A stretch of DNA of 33,731 bases from Neolentinus lepideus HHB14362 ss-1 (GCA_001632425.1 KV425653.1:10292-44022), one strand, 5' to 3'; numbered from the stretch's first letter, positions 9,775 to 22,045 are shown. Notes: generated from the sequence alone by a model not told the origin. Translations and numbers: made by a program.

Positions 9775-10502
9775 CCATATAAGGGGAGACAAGGCCCTAC
9801 CACTTAACTTCCTTATTGGGAATACACGTTTTATGCATGTGGAGTCGCGGAGATGTGCGAACTACGAGCAAAATTTGCTAAGTCCAGCTATTAGTTGTAA
9901 AGTAGAATAGCATGTTATTACCACTATATGTCTTCTTAGAACTTGTAGCAGTCATTATATCGTCTAAACAATAATGCAAGTAACAGATCTAAGCTAAATA
10001 ATGTGGTACCCATGAATGCTTCCTCTGCTGTAATGCCTAAGGTGGCAGGCAAGGTAGAGGCTAGATATGGGTAGTCCCGCAGCTTCCTCTATGGGTACTT
10101 GCAGCCGTGCTGCGGCGGACCTCCTAGAGCAGCACCATTTTTGCAGCCAACACCCCCGCCATCGTAGATCCATAGGCAAACACCACGGCGACTGACCACC
10201 TCATCGCTGCCTTCAAAGAACTTGCCATTTCACCCGATCGTCCTCTCCGTCCTGGAAATGGTACATTAGGCATGCCAGTCATATTCTTGCTTAGATGATA
10301 CAATCACTGCTACAAGTCCTGAGAGGACATATAGTGGCAATAACACGCTATTCTACTTTACAACAACTAATGAGTGTCACTAATAATAGCTGGACTTAGC
10401 GAATTTTGCTCGTAGTTCGCACATCTCCGCGACTCCACGTGCGTAAAACGTGTATTCCCAATAAGGAAGTTAAGTGGTAGGGCCTTGTCTCCCATATAAG
10501 GG
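9775..10502. mobile_element. Non-autonomous Mutator-like element (MULE MITE)
   Basis: The element spans 9786-10491 (706 bp), with long terminal inverted repeats of about 190 bp on the left (9786-9975) and 212 bp on the right (10280-10491). The termini are GAGACAAGGCCCTACCAC and its complement. The right arm carries a roughly 15-20 bp insertion relative to the left. Both ends are followed outside by the same direct repeat CCATATAAGGG (9775-9785 and 10492-10502), an 11-bp target duplication. If the ends are read as GGAGAC...GTCTCC the duplication is 9 bp. Long inverted ends plus a 9-11 bp duplication are hallmarks of the Mutator superfamily. The roughly 300-bp interior encodes no transposase, so mobility would need one supplied elsewhere. 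The intact duplication suggests a fairly recent insertion. Confidence 0.85.
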
Positions 10503-11027
10503 TGGCGTGGCATCGGTAGTCATGTAAGATCCGCACAATATACTAGTAGGCCCGGCGACATAAGAAACACGTTGCTCGTTTTGTGCCTCGCCAACCTCTT
10601 CGTCCATAGTTAATATTCTGTATTCCAGAAAGGTAATCTAAATAAACGACAAAACGTACACCGCAGCACCGACAAATACGTTAGCTAATACATCGGAGAC
10701 GCTGTATAACCCTAACCAATAGGAAGCCACTGAAAAGGCCGAAATATATATCACAACACCACCGAAAACCGACGAGTGAAACAAGACCGAGTCCATGAGA
10801 GGTGTAGGCGAGTAGATGACAGTCGCAGAAGAGAGATGAGAGACGTCAGATGAGTACCAGACGACGCTGAGTGATTTCAAAATGGGTAGAAGATAGGGGG
10901 AGAAATAGAGAGAGACGTCACAGATATCAACAGGAGGGAAACGAGGATTAACCCAAGCACAGCCAAGAGGCCCATAATCTTAACACCGCAGTCGCAATCG
11001 ATCTCGGTGGGGGACATATAGAACCCC
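10503..11027. other. 3' flank of noxR, no confident gene
   Basis: An 80-codon hydrophobic frame on the minus strand (10638-10880) has no family resemblance and no clear gene structure. The rest is probably the noxR 3' untranslated region and spacer. No other signal is seen. Confidence 0.4.
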
Positions 11028-13464
11028 TTAAATATCAGTACACCAGATCTCCAACTTGCCCTCCGGCTTGCCCTTTGCGCTCTCCCGGGCCGTCTCGATC
11101 GCGAGCTCGTAGTCGCTGTCGTCCCGTAGCGTCACTTTCCCGCCGTCTTCATCCTTGAACTTCAATGCCAAACCGCCTGTAGCTTTCCCGAACTTGCCGC
11201 ACACTCGGTCTATGAACTCGTCGAAGGGCGTCTCAGGCGTGAGCGCCATTCCGCGGACATCATCCTGGTAGTGTAGCTGCAACAACGTCAATGTCATCTT
11301 CTATCCAAGCTCAGCAGAACGAGGATCACCCACCTTAACCCTGATCTTGACCAACTCAAACGGCCCATCATCATAGTCCCCGCTAACATATCCCTCCTCC
11401 TCTTCTTCATACATGTATTGACTCGGCGCCCGACTCCTCATCGTCCCTCGCCTCGTCACCTTCCTTCGCAATCCGCCCTGACTCCCGCTCCCATATGAGC
11501 TCGCCGCATAGGCACTCGGCGGCGGACCACGGCTGCTGGGGGCCCTGGCAGGTGGCGCTTGGTTCGGGTTCGCATTGCTTCTCGCCCATGCCGCCACCCT
11601 CTCCGGGCCACTCGTGGGTAACGGTGGAGGCAACTCCTCACCACCGTACGAGTCGATGTAGTCGTCGTAGAACTCGGTCAGACGGCCACCGCCCGCTGCG
11701 CTTTTAGCGGGGGCTGCAGGCAGAGGCGCGTCCTGAGCGCCCATGGGCGACGTCTGAGGCTTCTTAACACTCAGAGCGCGTGCGGGACCAGGGCCACCCA
11801 TGCCCATGCCTCTTGGGCCACCCATCGTGTTGGAGCGTCCTAGGGGAGCAGGGGAAGAAGCAGCAGAGCCTCCGCCCGGTCCGTTGTCGCTGCCGGGACG
11901 GAGAGCAGCAATACGCTCGCGAGCATTGGGGTCTACCTGAATGGTCGTCTTCGAGCGGCCGAGATTAGTCGGGCGCATCGCATCATCCTCTCGTTCTATC
12001 AGGTACACTCTGTCAGATATATCCATATAGATGAGAAATATTCTGCGACGCACTGGGAGGGAGGTTTGGAGTTGTAACGCTACGCTCGAGAGCGGGGGTT
12101 GGATTGTCAAGCATGACCCCTGAAGGTGTAACACCTTGTTTCAGACGGGTGACGCCAGTGAAAGTGGTGTAGGCATCGGATGCGTCGCTTGTTGCCACTA
12201 GTTTCTAAATCCGCAATAATGAACGGATAACGCACGTAATGATTTGTGGGAGATACGAACCGCTTTGCCCATGTAATCCTTCGCTTTCGCATTCTTCAGC
12301 TTGGCCTCGCTCGGTCTGTACAGCACTCCGACAGGCTACAACCAATAGCATTAATTTCTTTACCTCGTCTCCAAACAGCTGAGCGCTCACAATACTAAAC
12401 ACTGTATACCCTTCGCCTCTATCCTGGATCGCGTCGTCAATGACGCTGTGCTCCGCCGTAGCCTTTTCGCGGCGGGCATCTTCCATGTCCTGCAGTCCCT
12501 CGGTCACGCGGCCCATGTAGATCTGCGAGAGGCCCTTGTTAAAGAGCACCTCAGCGGAGAAGAGTTTAAATTTGAGGCCGATTTGTTCGTAATTACTGCG
12601 GAAGCTCTGTTAGAGAGGAGACGGAAGCATATGGTCGAGTGCCTTACATAGCTTGATTTCCTCGGAGGAAGAGGAGCGCCTCTTCGAAATCTTTGAGAGC
12701 AAGATCGTAGCGGCCCAGGAGGAAGTTGGACACGCCGCATTGGAAGTATCTATTTCATGGAGAATAGGTCAGTTTTGTTGTCGTGACACGAGTGCACATG
12801 AGAGAATTGGCACGGGACGTATCGAACGATGACAGATAGCAGACTTGTGGCGGACTTCGGCCCCACAACTGATACCTGTGACCTGTGAGAGATCCAATGG
12901 GACCGTTCATCTGCTTCCAAAGCTGCTAGCTGCGCAAGCGAAGGGGCTGACAGGGAGTTCTGCCCACTGTTCGTGGGTCGAGTCTGGAGATGATGGCCGC
13001 CCGCGGGTCTAGGTCCACGCCGGCTAATACATCTGATCATCAAAACGGCAGCGCCCGACTCGAACTGTGGTCGATAAATCCAGTGTGTAGCGAAGAGCTA
13101 ACCGTTCCTCGCCCATCTTTGTTCACTGCAGTGGCCAGCATGCCCCCAGACCTACAGTCGCCCAAACATAGGACAAGGCTGAGTACTCACGCAACGGCTA
13201 AATACTGATCTAACTGTGTAGCGGCGATGAACTGCTCTACGGCAGCTTCGTGCTCCCCAAGGGTGGCGTAAATGAGACCCATATTTGTGAGGATCTTGGA
13301 AGAGTCGGCAATGCGCTGCGGATCCGATCCGGAAGTTAAGGCTTCCACCCAGGCAATTCAAGGAGACCACTGACCGAAAAGAGATCCAAGGCCTTTTCGA
13401 AGTCCTCCTCATCGTAAGCCTTCAGGGCAGCAGCCCAGGTCTCGAGCTCGGCTTTGAGAGACAT
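11028..13464 (-). CDS. noxR: NoxR, p67phox-like NADPH oxidase activator
   Basis: NoxR is the cytosolic activator of fungal Nox enzymes. It binds Rac through N-terminal TPRs and a scaffold through a C-terminal PB1 domain. Exons are 13464-13375, 13315-13191, 12749-12648, 12595-12391, 12335-12261, 12204-12054, 11995-11334 and 11276-11028, giving 552 residues. Residues 1 to about 170 form TPRs (LETWAAALKAYDEEDFEKAL, TNMGLIYATLGEHEAAVEQF, NFLLGRYDLALKDFEEALLF). After FSIPVGVLYRPSEAK comes a conserved linker (DDAMRPTNLGRSKT), then a Gly/Pro/Ser-rich region with an acidic run (EEEEEGYVSGDYDD). The PB1 domain occupies about residues 471-552 (LHYQDDVRGM ... DDSDYELAI). The start fits the family opening MSLKAELETW. 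Introns are 52-59 bp except intron 2, which is 441 bp. The exon joins are inferred from splice sites and family sequence. Confidence 0.93.
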
Positions 13465-16400
13465 AACGGTGGTTGTGGTTGTAAATGTAATGGATCCGGA
13501 TTGGTTTGCAAGGGTAACGGCAGTGTAAGAGAGTGCAGGAAGTTGGCGTGCCGGACGCAGACTAGTCGAAGAACAATAAGAATATATGTAAAACAAGTGC
13601 AAAAATTGCAGAAAAAAGAAAAAAGAAAGGAAAGAAGGAAGAGCGAAAGAGGCGCAGTCTGAGACTCACAGAGCTTTGGAAGGAGATATATAGCGTGATC
13701 CCAGACGTCAAGATCAGTGCACAGCTAGGGATCACTGTCGCTAGGCAATACGTGACGTGATGCGTGACGATTCTAGATGCCGGCGGTATGTCTCGTTCCC
13801 GAACTCGTCTTGCGCCGTTGGAAGGGTCCTCCAGCAGCGTTTTGTCGTTGTTTTGCTCAACGAACTCACTTTATATACGGTTATTACCGTTGGAATCTCT
13901 TCATTCCTATTCTCGAGTCATGCAATATCTGGCACAATGAGGCGTTGCTATGCTTTCATTCTCACGTTCAGATCCGGCGAGTGTCTAGCTTGCGCCAGAC
14001 GAGGCCGGAGCACTCTCGCCGCATCTTTTTGCTCCGACGACGCTTGACGCAGATAATACAAAGATTGCTTGATGTCAGTCAGAGCTTGATTATCTGCTCG
14101 ACAGCCGGCGCACATTCGAGTTTGTGCAATGGAATTGCACTATCAGTAGCTGCGGACGTTCCCAAACGCCTGTGCGTTTTCTCCGGTCTTCGAATACCCT
14201 TGTCGGAGCTGAGCAAGCGGTCCTTCCTCTTCTCCTCGTAGACTGTTTCTTTGCACACGGAAGTGTCATATTTGTAGTTTACGTTAGCTGCGGTACCAAA
14301 AATACGACATACTCGCAGCATTAGTCGTGTATGGTACGTGCATCAATCAATTTCAGCGACAAGGACTGCCATGCTCCATGTGTCAGTTATGAATGATGCA
14401 GCCCGTGCTTGCAGAGTCGAAACATTTCGCTGGTATCCCTTGCTGTCGTACAACCTCGACAAGACTTTTCTCAGATGTGTTGCTGTGTGTTCGATGACAT
14501 AGAGGTGGAATAGCTCTCATCCGACAAGAACTGCACCGCATCTGCTCACACCTGCCGTAAATCCCAAAACCCTCCCGCATGGTAAGGTTGATGATGCTCG
14601 GCTTCGCGACCCACAATTCGTCGAAGCTTATGCTTCCGGGACAGAAGCGCCGACGACAGCACGTACCTCATCGAAAGTACCGCCACGGTCCCGTCAACTG
14701 CCAACCACGAGTATGAAAGGAAGGTGGTTATCCTAGAAACAGGCGCTAATTATAGGCGACTTGCGTTTACGATTTCATCTCTGTGCGAGTAATATGCAAG
14801 CATCTTGGACATCACCCTCCCTCACCCCGCGGATCCCCTTCCTTTGGAGTGCGTATCCACTGACGAACTCCATGTCCTCGAGGCTTACTTACACAAACTG
14901 ATATGCCCTCCACATGAGAGATCACAACTGACAGTCAAGAAGACTTGCATGTCTGTCTCGGTCGACTGTCTTTATCGGCCCGATGGGAATGCTCAGGCTA
15001 CTCTATCATTACTCCCTAACTCTACTCACGCTCTAACGGTAGTCGCCCCTCCTTGAACTACGGATGTCACGACTTCAATCAATGCCTGTGTCAAACAACT
15101 GATGGTGATGCGACCATGGATCCGCGTTAGCAATCTGACAACCCGCGTGCCTCACGTTCAATTCAGTCTCTGTCGGTTCCAATTCCCAGTCAGACTCCCT
15201 ATAATCTTGTTCCTTGTAGATTCATGTTCCCCGCGATTCCACAAAGTACAACTCGAACGGATACTCTGTTACGAACGACTTATCCTTGCACTCCAGGCGG
15301 CCGTCTAGGTCTGAGGACTGTACAGAATCTGCTCTCGCACGGCCCGGCAACGGCTATGTGTTCCCCGCAATAAGCGAGGAAGGATGTTCTCGCTATGAAC
15401 TGCCAGTTTTCGGCAGACGAAAGTCTTGTTTCGAGGTACTTCCTGTAACAATTGTGTCATGGATCTAGTCGGTATACCGGCAGGCCGTCTCCTGTGTGGT
15501 TGTCTCTGTCTCAACTGTGAAGGATTCTCTCGGCGACGACCTGTAGAAACCAGGTGGGCTATTGTCGAAATTCGTCACCAACGGCGGAATACTAATCAAT
15601 GCTGTAATGCCTATGTTACTATATAACCCTAACCCTGTATCGCGGCTCTCGTCTTCACTTAAGAATCGTGTCTTCTCAGAGGGATCCACGTTGCCTGTGG
15701 GTCACCTGGCACCCCCTTGGATGAAGCTTTGAAGACTGGCATATGTGGTTCGTGCTGTGATATCTGTTTCCTCCAAGAAAAGTTGGATGGACGATGGAAC
15801 AAACTCCTTGAGCAGCCGCAATGAATTTTACAGAGACGAATAATAAATACCAAAAGGATCTATCCAACAGGTATACTTATCTGATACCGTGCATTCAGGA
15901 TCCAGATGACCTGACTCAGTCAGTGTAGTTGATGACAAGGGTCAGAAGGGGTATCAGCTTCAAGAACACCACCAAGATAATTCGCACCCGCGCCGATTTG
16001 GGTCCCGTATGCGATTTCAACGTGGCCAGTGCTCTTAAAACTCCGTCAATTGATATACGCGACTGTCCTCGGCAGTGTTCAGCGCGTCGGATGCAAGTAG
16101 AGACGCACGTGGCTAGGTTAACCTATCGTCCAGAGCTAGCTCTGTCCGTTTACATATTGCCTGTAGTTCTCCCGCACCGACGATATGTCAAGAATACGGA
16201 GGTTCTTGCACTATCTTGCACTAGTCCAAATACGACACGATAAAAGCACGTTTGACTGGACTCTCCCTTGGACTCTCTTCAGTGCTCATCCCTTGTCCAG
16301 CGAATGGTGCCCGCCGCGCACAGCTGACTTCCTCCGACGGCCTTGAGATCTTGCGGAGGCGGCTGTTAACAGCAGTGGTCCAAGTATCGTAGAATCAACG

Positions 16401-16996
16401 GTGGTCGCTGCAACAAGATACCACTCCTTCCGTTCTCATAGGCACGGTTACGGCGGACCACTACCAGCACGTCGTACCATCTTCCGTTTCCGGGATCATC
16501 TACGCATGTGAACTGCATAGGTCGGCCCCCTCACGACCATCCGCGGGCCTGCCGCCCCCCCTCACGACCGACGACGTCCCCCTCTCAACCGCCGCATCGC
16601 ATGAAGTGCCGTTCAAGACGAAGTGCGAGTGGATCGATCTTCCAAGAGCCTAAAGATTCCGGCTTCGTGTGCGCGCGGCCTTAGGATTCCGCGGGGGCCG
16701 CGGCTGAGGGCCTACCTCTCTTCATTCTGAGCGGCACGGCGGATAAGGACGTGTACTTTACGAACATACAGACGATAGTCTTCGAAAGCGCGGGTCATTC
16801 TGTCTTCTACGATAGGTATAAAGGGACTAGGAAGCACCCGTCGCCTTCGTCCGCCGGGTAACTGTACGTGCACACAGCTTCGTGCCTGTCCAGTGTACTG
16901 ACTTGCATTTGAATAGCTTACCTAGAGAGTGAATAATCTGTGTATTATCACAAGATGACATCGATGTATGTAAGAAGCACGATACAACGCTAGCGT
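13465..16996. other. 3.5 kb intergenic region
   Basis: I find no supportable gene. Open frames here are short, lack family resemblance and overlap on both strands. A TATATAT motif near 13685-13692 lies about 220 bp upstream of the noxR start on its strand and could be its TATA box. The A-rich, then mixed, stretch at 13565-13680 would be its 5' leader. GC-rich sequence at 16500-16720 holds the 12-mer CCCCTCACGACC twice about 30 bp apart. A TATAAAGG motif near 16817 has no gene in the right place. Confidence 0.5.
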
Positions 16997-18129
16997 TCAA
17001 GAGACGTATGTCTGGCCAAGAGCTGTAAGCTGACCGTTGGCATCGATCATATCTTCGGCTAGAAATGAAAACGTTAGTATAGAGGGGGTTGCCTCGGCCA
17101 GTCGCTTACCTCCTCCCGAATGGAATGCACCGAAGAAGGCGTACTTCTCGACGTTTGCGTTGCCGTCTAAGTACTCTAAAGCTAAAGGCAGGAATTGTTC
17201 GTAGCTATCCACACCGGCGTCCCAAGACAGTCCGAATTCTACAACAAATGCATATCAGCGGCGGGACATGTTAGAATCGTTGGAAGGACAGCTAACCCGT
17301 GAGCCATATAGGCTTATTGTACTTTTCGAAAGACTCGACGAAGGGCTCGAGGTCGCCTGTCCAGCCTAAGTATAGCAGAGGTTTCAACATCTATGGAAAA
17401 GTACATAATTCATATCTTTACCTCCATACCAGTGGATCGCAATCGCGTCCATGGTGCATCCAGTGCAATTTCCTATGAATTCGTCCATCCAGTCCAGCCC
17501 AGATCCACCGTTAGTGACGGCGGGGGAGACCAGCGTGATCCCTTGAGCTGATAACGGCTGAATATACTGCTCCCACACTGCCATGTCGTTAACTCAGGCA
17601 TGAAAATCGTGCGTGAGGTATGTAAAGACGTACAGTTGGCTGCGTCTGCGGGGGCCATATTTGCTTCACCAGTATTGTCCGGTTCGTTGAATCCGAGTAT
17701 AACAGTTGCTCCTTGGGAAGCAATGTCTGATACAAGGTCTTGGATTCCACCGCCGTTCCATTGCATGATGTAGAATGGAAAGTCATCGTTGGCTGCAATA
17801 TTGGTCTGGCCCCAATCCTGATATCGACGGTCGAAAGTGAACTAAAGGACTACAATCGTGCCACTTACATAAAGCCAGTTAACCTGATCTGATACGAATA
17901 TCGCGGGATTGAATTCTAATAAAAGCTATGTTCAAATCAAGCACAATGGGCCACTAAGGGTTGGCGCACGGTTACTTCAGTGGTAAGACATGTCAGTGAC
18001 TAAGATTCAGACTCCGTAGCTGCCACACACTCACTCCGAGGGCCAAGCAAGACCACGTTTCGCACCCAACACTCTGAGCGTGTTAGAGGCTATAACAGCA
18101 GCTAAAGCCAAGAGGTTAGATCTAAGCAT
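16997..18129 (-). CDS. Secreted GH128 / Asl1-like glycosyl hydrolase
   Basis: This is a glycosyl-hydrolase catalytic-core protein (GH128; relatives include S. pombe Asl1 and mushroom endo-beta-1,3-glucanase), likely secreted to the cell wall. Exons are 18129-18035, 17974-17955, 17915-17869, 17817-17634, 17577-17422, 17365-17297, 17238-17110 and 17058-16997, giving 253 residues. MLRSNLLALAAVIASNT is a signal peptide, followed by the family marker KRGLAWP. Catalytic motifs are GFNEPD (acid/base Glu) and LTEFGLSWD (nucleophile Glu), with AIHWYGGWTGD between. The end, LTALGQTYVS, is typical. The second exon is only 20 bp and the intron after it only 39 bp. Without that microexon the frame does not join, so this junction is the weakest part. 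The other joins have good splice sites. The substrate is inferred to be beta-1,3-glucan. Confidence 0.88.
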
Positions 18130-19405
18130 GGGGCCTCGGAAGAGCAGGGAATGTTATTGCAGACGTCCCTCCGCGGGTGGACAGTCTTTAGATATATACC
18201 TTAGCAATATTACCCATAGTTCCCAGATGGTGGGCCACTTGGCGCTGCGAACTTATGCATCGCGTGGACAACAAGACCTAGCTAGTAAGAGCACATCAAC
18301 ACCAAAAGATCCTGATCACCGGATATGCTTGTGGCCCAATCACATGTGAATGACCAGCAGATTCATGCATCATGCGTACAAATGAATTCCACGGCATACA
18401 TATATCCTTTTCTCGGTACATTGTGTGAACAGGAGGGTCAGCAAGCCAACATAGCTGGTAGACCTTTGGGTAAGCTCATCGCAGAGGCAGCTCCAGTTCG
18501 AGTCGGGTAACTGAAAGCCGTTCCGGAGCGTTGCCCACGGTCTGCTTCGGCCTGTCCCGGGAAGGCTTTGTTTACCGAGCTTTGTTTACCGAGTACCACT
18601 GCGGCGCATATCCTTGTTATGATGACCCCCTTGGCTACTACAGGTTCCGAAATCACTGGCCTAAAGTCCAATACCGTACCGTGACGCAGAGGACTTACCT
18701 CTTCGCAGACGCGTCCAGGGTGGTATGCGTCACGACCCACGAGAAATCTCCATCTCAATCGTCAGTACTGTCGAACGCGCACTCTATTAGGCCTCGCTCC
18801 CAGCTTTAACACTGTGGCTGCAGTAAATATGCAATCTCTGGGAATATATGTGGCTTTCTCTCTGGCTTTCATTAAGCCTTAATGCCTTGAGTGATGCTTC
18901 ATCAAGGTCATATGTCACCATCCGCCTGCCGACCGTGGTATCTGTCAATCACGATTTCCTCCATACTCCATGACCAAATCTCCTGCGTTCTTATGATAGG
19001 TGCAAACAATATGATTACTCTTCCAGGGACACCGGCGAGTTATTCTAGAAGGAGCCATTCTATCGGATCCGCAAGCTCGATCATGTCCTCTTGGCAGCCT
19101 CCGAGTCGCACAGCAGTTCTCGTTACTATTGATTCTGTCCATCTGATGCGGTAATGATCATGGGTCATAACTGTTCATCATGAGCCCATGCCTCGAGACT
19201 CGTACTCGGTTCCCGATGATTTCGGCAGACTGAGTTGGAACCCACTCGTGATAAATAGCAGACTTGTTGGTAGTATTTCTTGAGGACACTCACTGGTTCG
19301 CCTCTCTGTCATAGTTCTGCTCACGATCGTTACATATACGCTCTCCCCACCGCTCAGCATCTCGATTTCAGTCACCCTTGACTCCTATTGCATTGTTAGG
19401 ACAAG
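18130..19405. other. Intergenic region between divergent secreted-protein genes
   Basis: I see no gene here. The GH128 and DUF1996 genes point away from each other, so both promoters lie in this stretch. A 14-bp unit, GCTTTGTTTACCGA, is repeated in perfect tandem at 18565-18578 and 18579-18592. No clear TATA box sits at a usual distance from the DUF1996 start. Confidence 0.5.
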
Positions 19406-21353
19406 ATGTTACGCCCTTCGTTTTTTTCCCTGCTCGCTGTCCTCAGTGCTTCAGGAGTTGCGCGTGCTTGGTTCCGTGTCGCCTGTGGGACTCCGCTTGT
19501 CCAAGAACGGTGAGCAACATATGCCATTACCCTTTCATAGTTGTGACTAATTCGCTACTCAAGTATCGACCCGATTTTGGACCCCGGACAGAATCCCTCT
19601 AATCACGTTCATACCGTACGGAATTCTAGTCCGTAGAATTTGTTACGACACTAACTATTATCTTGATAGGTCGAAGGAGCTTCTAGTGGGCAGCCCGAGC
19701 AATCCTTCCATCCATGACTCTGAAAATTTGTAGACTTCAGCCCTAATTACGACTATGATACCCTGCGTGCTTCAAATTGCACGAGCTGCGAGGTCGCGCA
19801 AGACCTCTCGAACTACTGGTACCCAAAACTGTACTTCCACGACCCAACGGCTGGCACTTTCGAACCCGTATCCAACGGCGGTCTCCTCGTCTACTACCAA
19901 AACCGTGGAAACGACGACGTGGTACGTTTCTTCCTCATTATAACGATAGCGATGCATCGCTGACACGGGCGAGCTAACAGGCGAACGGCGGACCGGGCTT
20001 GAAGGTAAGCGTCTCCGCACTGACTGAGAAGTTTGCTCATGTATGCTCAACCGGCGTAGGCGTTCCCTGCAGGTTTGAAGATGACCACCGGCAACCCGGC
20101 ACTTCGGTCGAAGAAGTACCCCGTCGGCGAAGGCAGTCAAGGTTTGTTGACAGTGCCAGCCTGACAAGTGTTGTATGTATGCATGCTAGTAGCTGACTCT
20201 GATTCGTAGGAGAGCTAGGGGAGCGGGCTATCCAGTGGTCGTGCTTGCGCTATACCGATGCCGAAGGTTCGTTAGGTCCAGTGTCGTATGGTTTCCATCT
20301 AGGGACTGATGTGATGTCTTCAGGGTACGACAATACCAACGGGACCGGTTTTCCCTGGACGGATTGCGAAGCTGGTTTCAACGTATGTCATTCGTCTCTC
20401 TTTCGAAGCTACAATATTTACTCACGGTCGTTGCTTGTCCTTAGGCTAGACTTCACAGTAAGTGCTGCACTACTACACTCCTCCCCAAGTTGCTGTAAGT
20501 TGACTGCGCAACAGTGCCTGCGTGCTGGGATGGCGTGAACCTCTACAAGGATGACAACTCGCACGTGCGTACATATTTTCTGATGGCTACACGCACTTTA
20601 ACGCATATGTTTTCTAGGTTGCGTATCTGTCTGGCCTCGATAATGGAGCTTGCCCGTCTGGCTACCCCGTTGGCCTGATGAAGGTTCGTGGAACATTTGG
20701 CTCAGTGTATATGCACATCTAACTCTAACCCTCGACTGTCTGATAGCTTTTCTACGAGGTTTGTTTAATGATGTACCGGAGTTCAAGTTGGTGCTAATTA
20801 GCCAATGTGCTGTGTTTCAGGTCACATGGAGTGTCCACGACTTTGCTGACCGCTGGGACCCAAGCACCCAAAGTTGGCCGTTCGTATACTCAACTGGGTA
20901 CGCCTTTTACTTGTTTCACGCGAGCGCGTCCATTGACAATGCTGTTCCAGTGACCCGACCGGCTACTCCTGGCACGGCGACTTCCAGAACGGGTGAGTCC
21001 CCATCCATCCCGTGCCCATTGGCCGCTCATCTGTCGCAGATGGGATACCACCGCCCTGCAAAACGCCATCGACAAATGCAACAACCCGAACGACCAGACC
21101 GGCTCGGGTGTCACCGAGGCATGCTCGTACCTCACCGTCAACTCCGCCACCGTCGCCGACGCGTGCAAAATCAGCCCGATCGTCAACGTGCGGCTGCTTT
21201 CGATATATTCTATTGGCTGTGAATGCTGACTTTGATCTCGATGCACAGGAGCAAATCAATGGCACGCTGTCGAAACTTCCGGGATGCAACCCGATTCAGG
21301 CGGGCCCAGGGGACGCCACAATGTATAGCGACTCGAACTGCCCCACGTCCTGA
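19406..21353 (+). CDS. Secreted DUF1996-domain protein
   Basis: This is a secreted protein of the DUF1996 family, common in filamentous fungi; its biochemical role is not known. Sixteen exons give 364 residues: 19406-19509, 19564-19615, 19670-19685, 19734-19921, 19981-20004, 20060-20141, 20210-20266, 20324-20382, 20445-20457, 20515-20564, 20618-20683, 20747-20758, 20821-20897, 20951-20992, 21040-21187 and 21249-21353. Total coding length is a multiple of three. MLRPSFFSLLAVLSASGVARA is a signal peptide (cleavage after Ala21), followed by the family opening WFRVAC. Conserved stretches are NPSNHVHTVEGAS, DTLRASNCTSCEV, NYWYPKLYFHDP, CEAGFNARLHMPACWDGVNL and GYSWHGDFQNGWD. The many Cys residues fit an extracellular fold. 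Exons of 12, 13, 16 and 24 bp are unusual but are needed to keep both frame and family sequence. Confidence 0.93.
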
Positions 21354-22045
21354 AGGCGCGGAACAAACAAGGGTCGTGAGCTGTTGATACGGGTTTTGAT
21401 TGATGACTATTTATTTATCTCGTCTTAGGTTTGTCGGGGAGTCGCACTTTCATTAAATAGCACTCATTTGACCGTGATGTAGGACACTAGGTGTGGGGTG
21501 GTGTTTGCCTGCAAATGTCAAAATATATTTATTAACTGGATACTCTGGAATAAATATTCCGATCGAGATCGAGGAAGGAATCACCACGGAAATAACCGGA
21601 GATATCCAAATCTGGAAGGTGAATTGCCTTAACAGGCTTGGCACTGACATACGCTGGTATATGACTACGTCAGCGTTAGAATACAATATATATCTCCTCT
21701 ATCCTCTTGTCGTCCCGTTCATCTCTCTCTCTCCACAGCCATCATCATCTCTCACCGCGCGCGACGCGCTCACCCCTGAGTCCGACGCGTCCCAAACGCG
21801 ATCGAGATGATGGATGTGTCATGATGATGACGGGATCAAGCAGTCGACTCAGTTTCGGTAAGCGCCGGCTACATTTGCTCTGATCTTTGAAAGTGTACTA
21901 TTCCTGTGCGCCAGGCTGTCTGTTCCTCCAAGACCGGGTCCTGATTTATCTGCATAGCTGGGCTGTTCGTCAAGCTTGCCGTCTGTTTCTGCGTGTTCAC
22001 GGCGGTATATAAACTATAGGACCCTGTCTGGACTCTGCAGCAAAC
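21354..22045. other. Intergenic region and TRP1 promoter
   Basis: No gene is seen. The first part is the DUF1996 3' region. A CT-rich run at about 21717-21735 precedes TRP1. TGAGTC at 21777-21782 matches six of seven bases of the Gcn4/Cpc1 consensus, which would fit an amino-acid biosynthesis gene, but a six-base match is weak evidence. Confidence 0.4.
22006..22013 (+). promoter_or_regulatory. TATA box of TRP1
   Basis: TATATAAA lies 40 bp upstream of the TRP1 ATG. With the usual ~30-bp spacing this predicts a very short 5' leader. Confidence 0.55.

Noticed and set aside
10638..10880. 80-codon hydrophobic frame downstream of noxR
   Set aside because: It could be a small membrane protein, but there is no family resemblance, no intron structure and no promoter. 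Chance frames of this length are common here.
14805..15056. Open frames in the 13.5-17.0 kb gap (for example 14805-15056 and 15929-16243)
   Set aside because: They are short, overlap frames on the other strand, and lack domain features or splice-compatible neighbours.
15622..15640. TAACCCTAACCCT, telomere-like
   Set aside because: There are only two units inside a normal spacer, which is too short to mean a telomere or a fusion site.
18485..18510. GTTCGAGTC word like a tRNA T-loop (also in reverse near 13055)
   Set aside because: No T-stem pairing, acceptor stem or anticodon arm could be formed around either copy.
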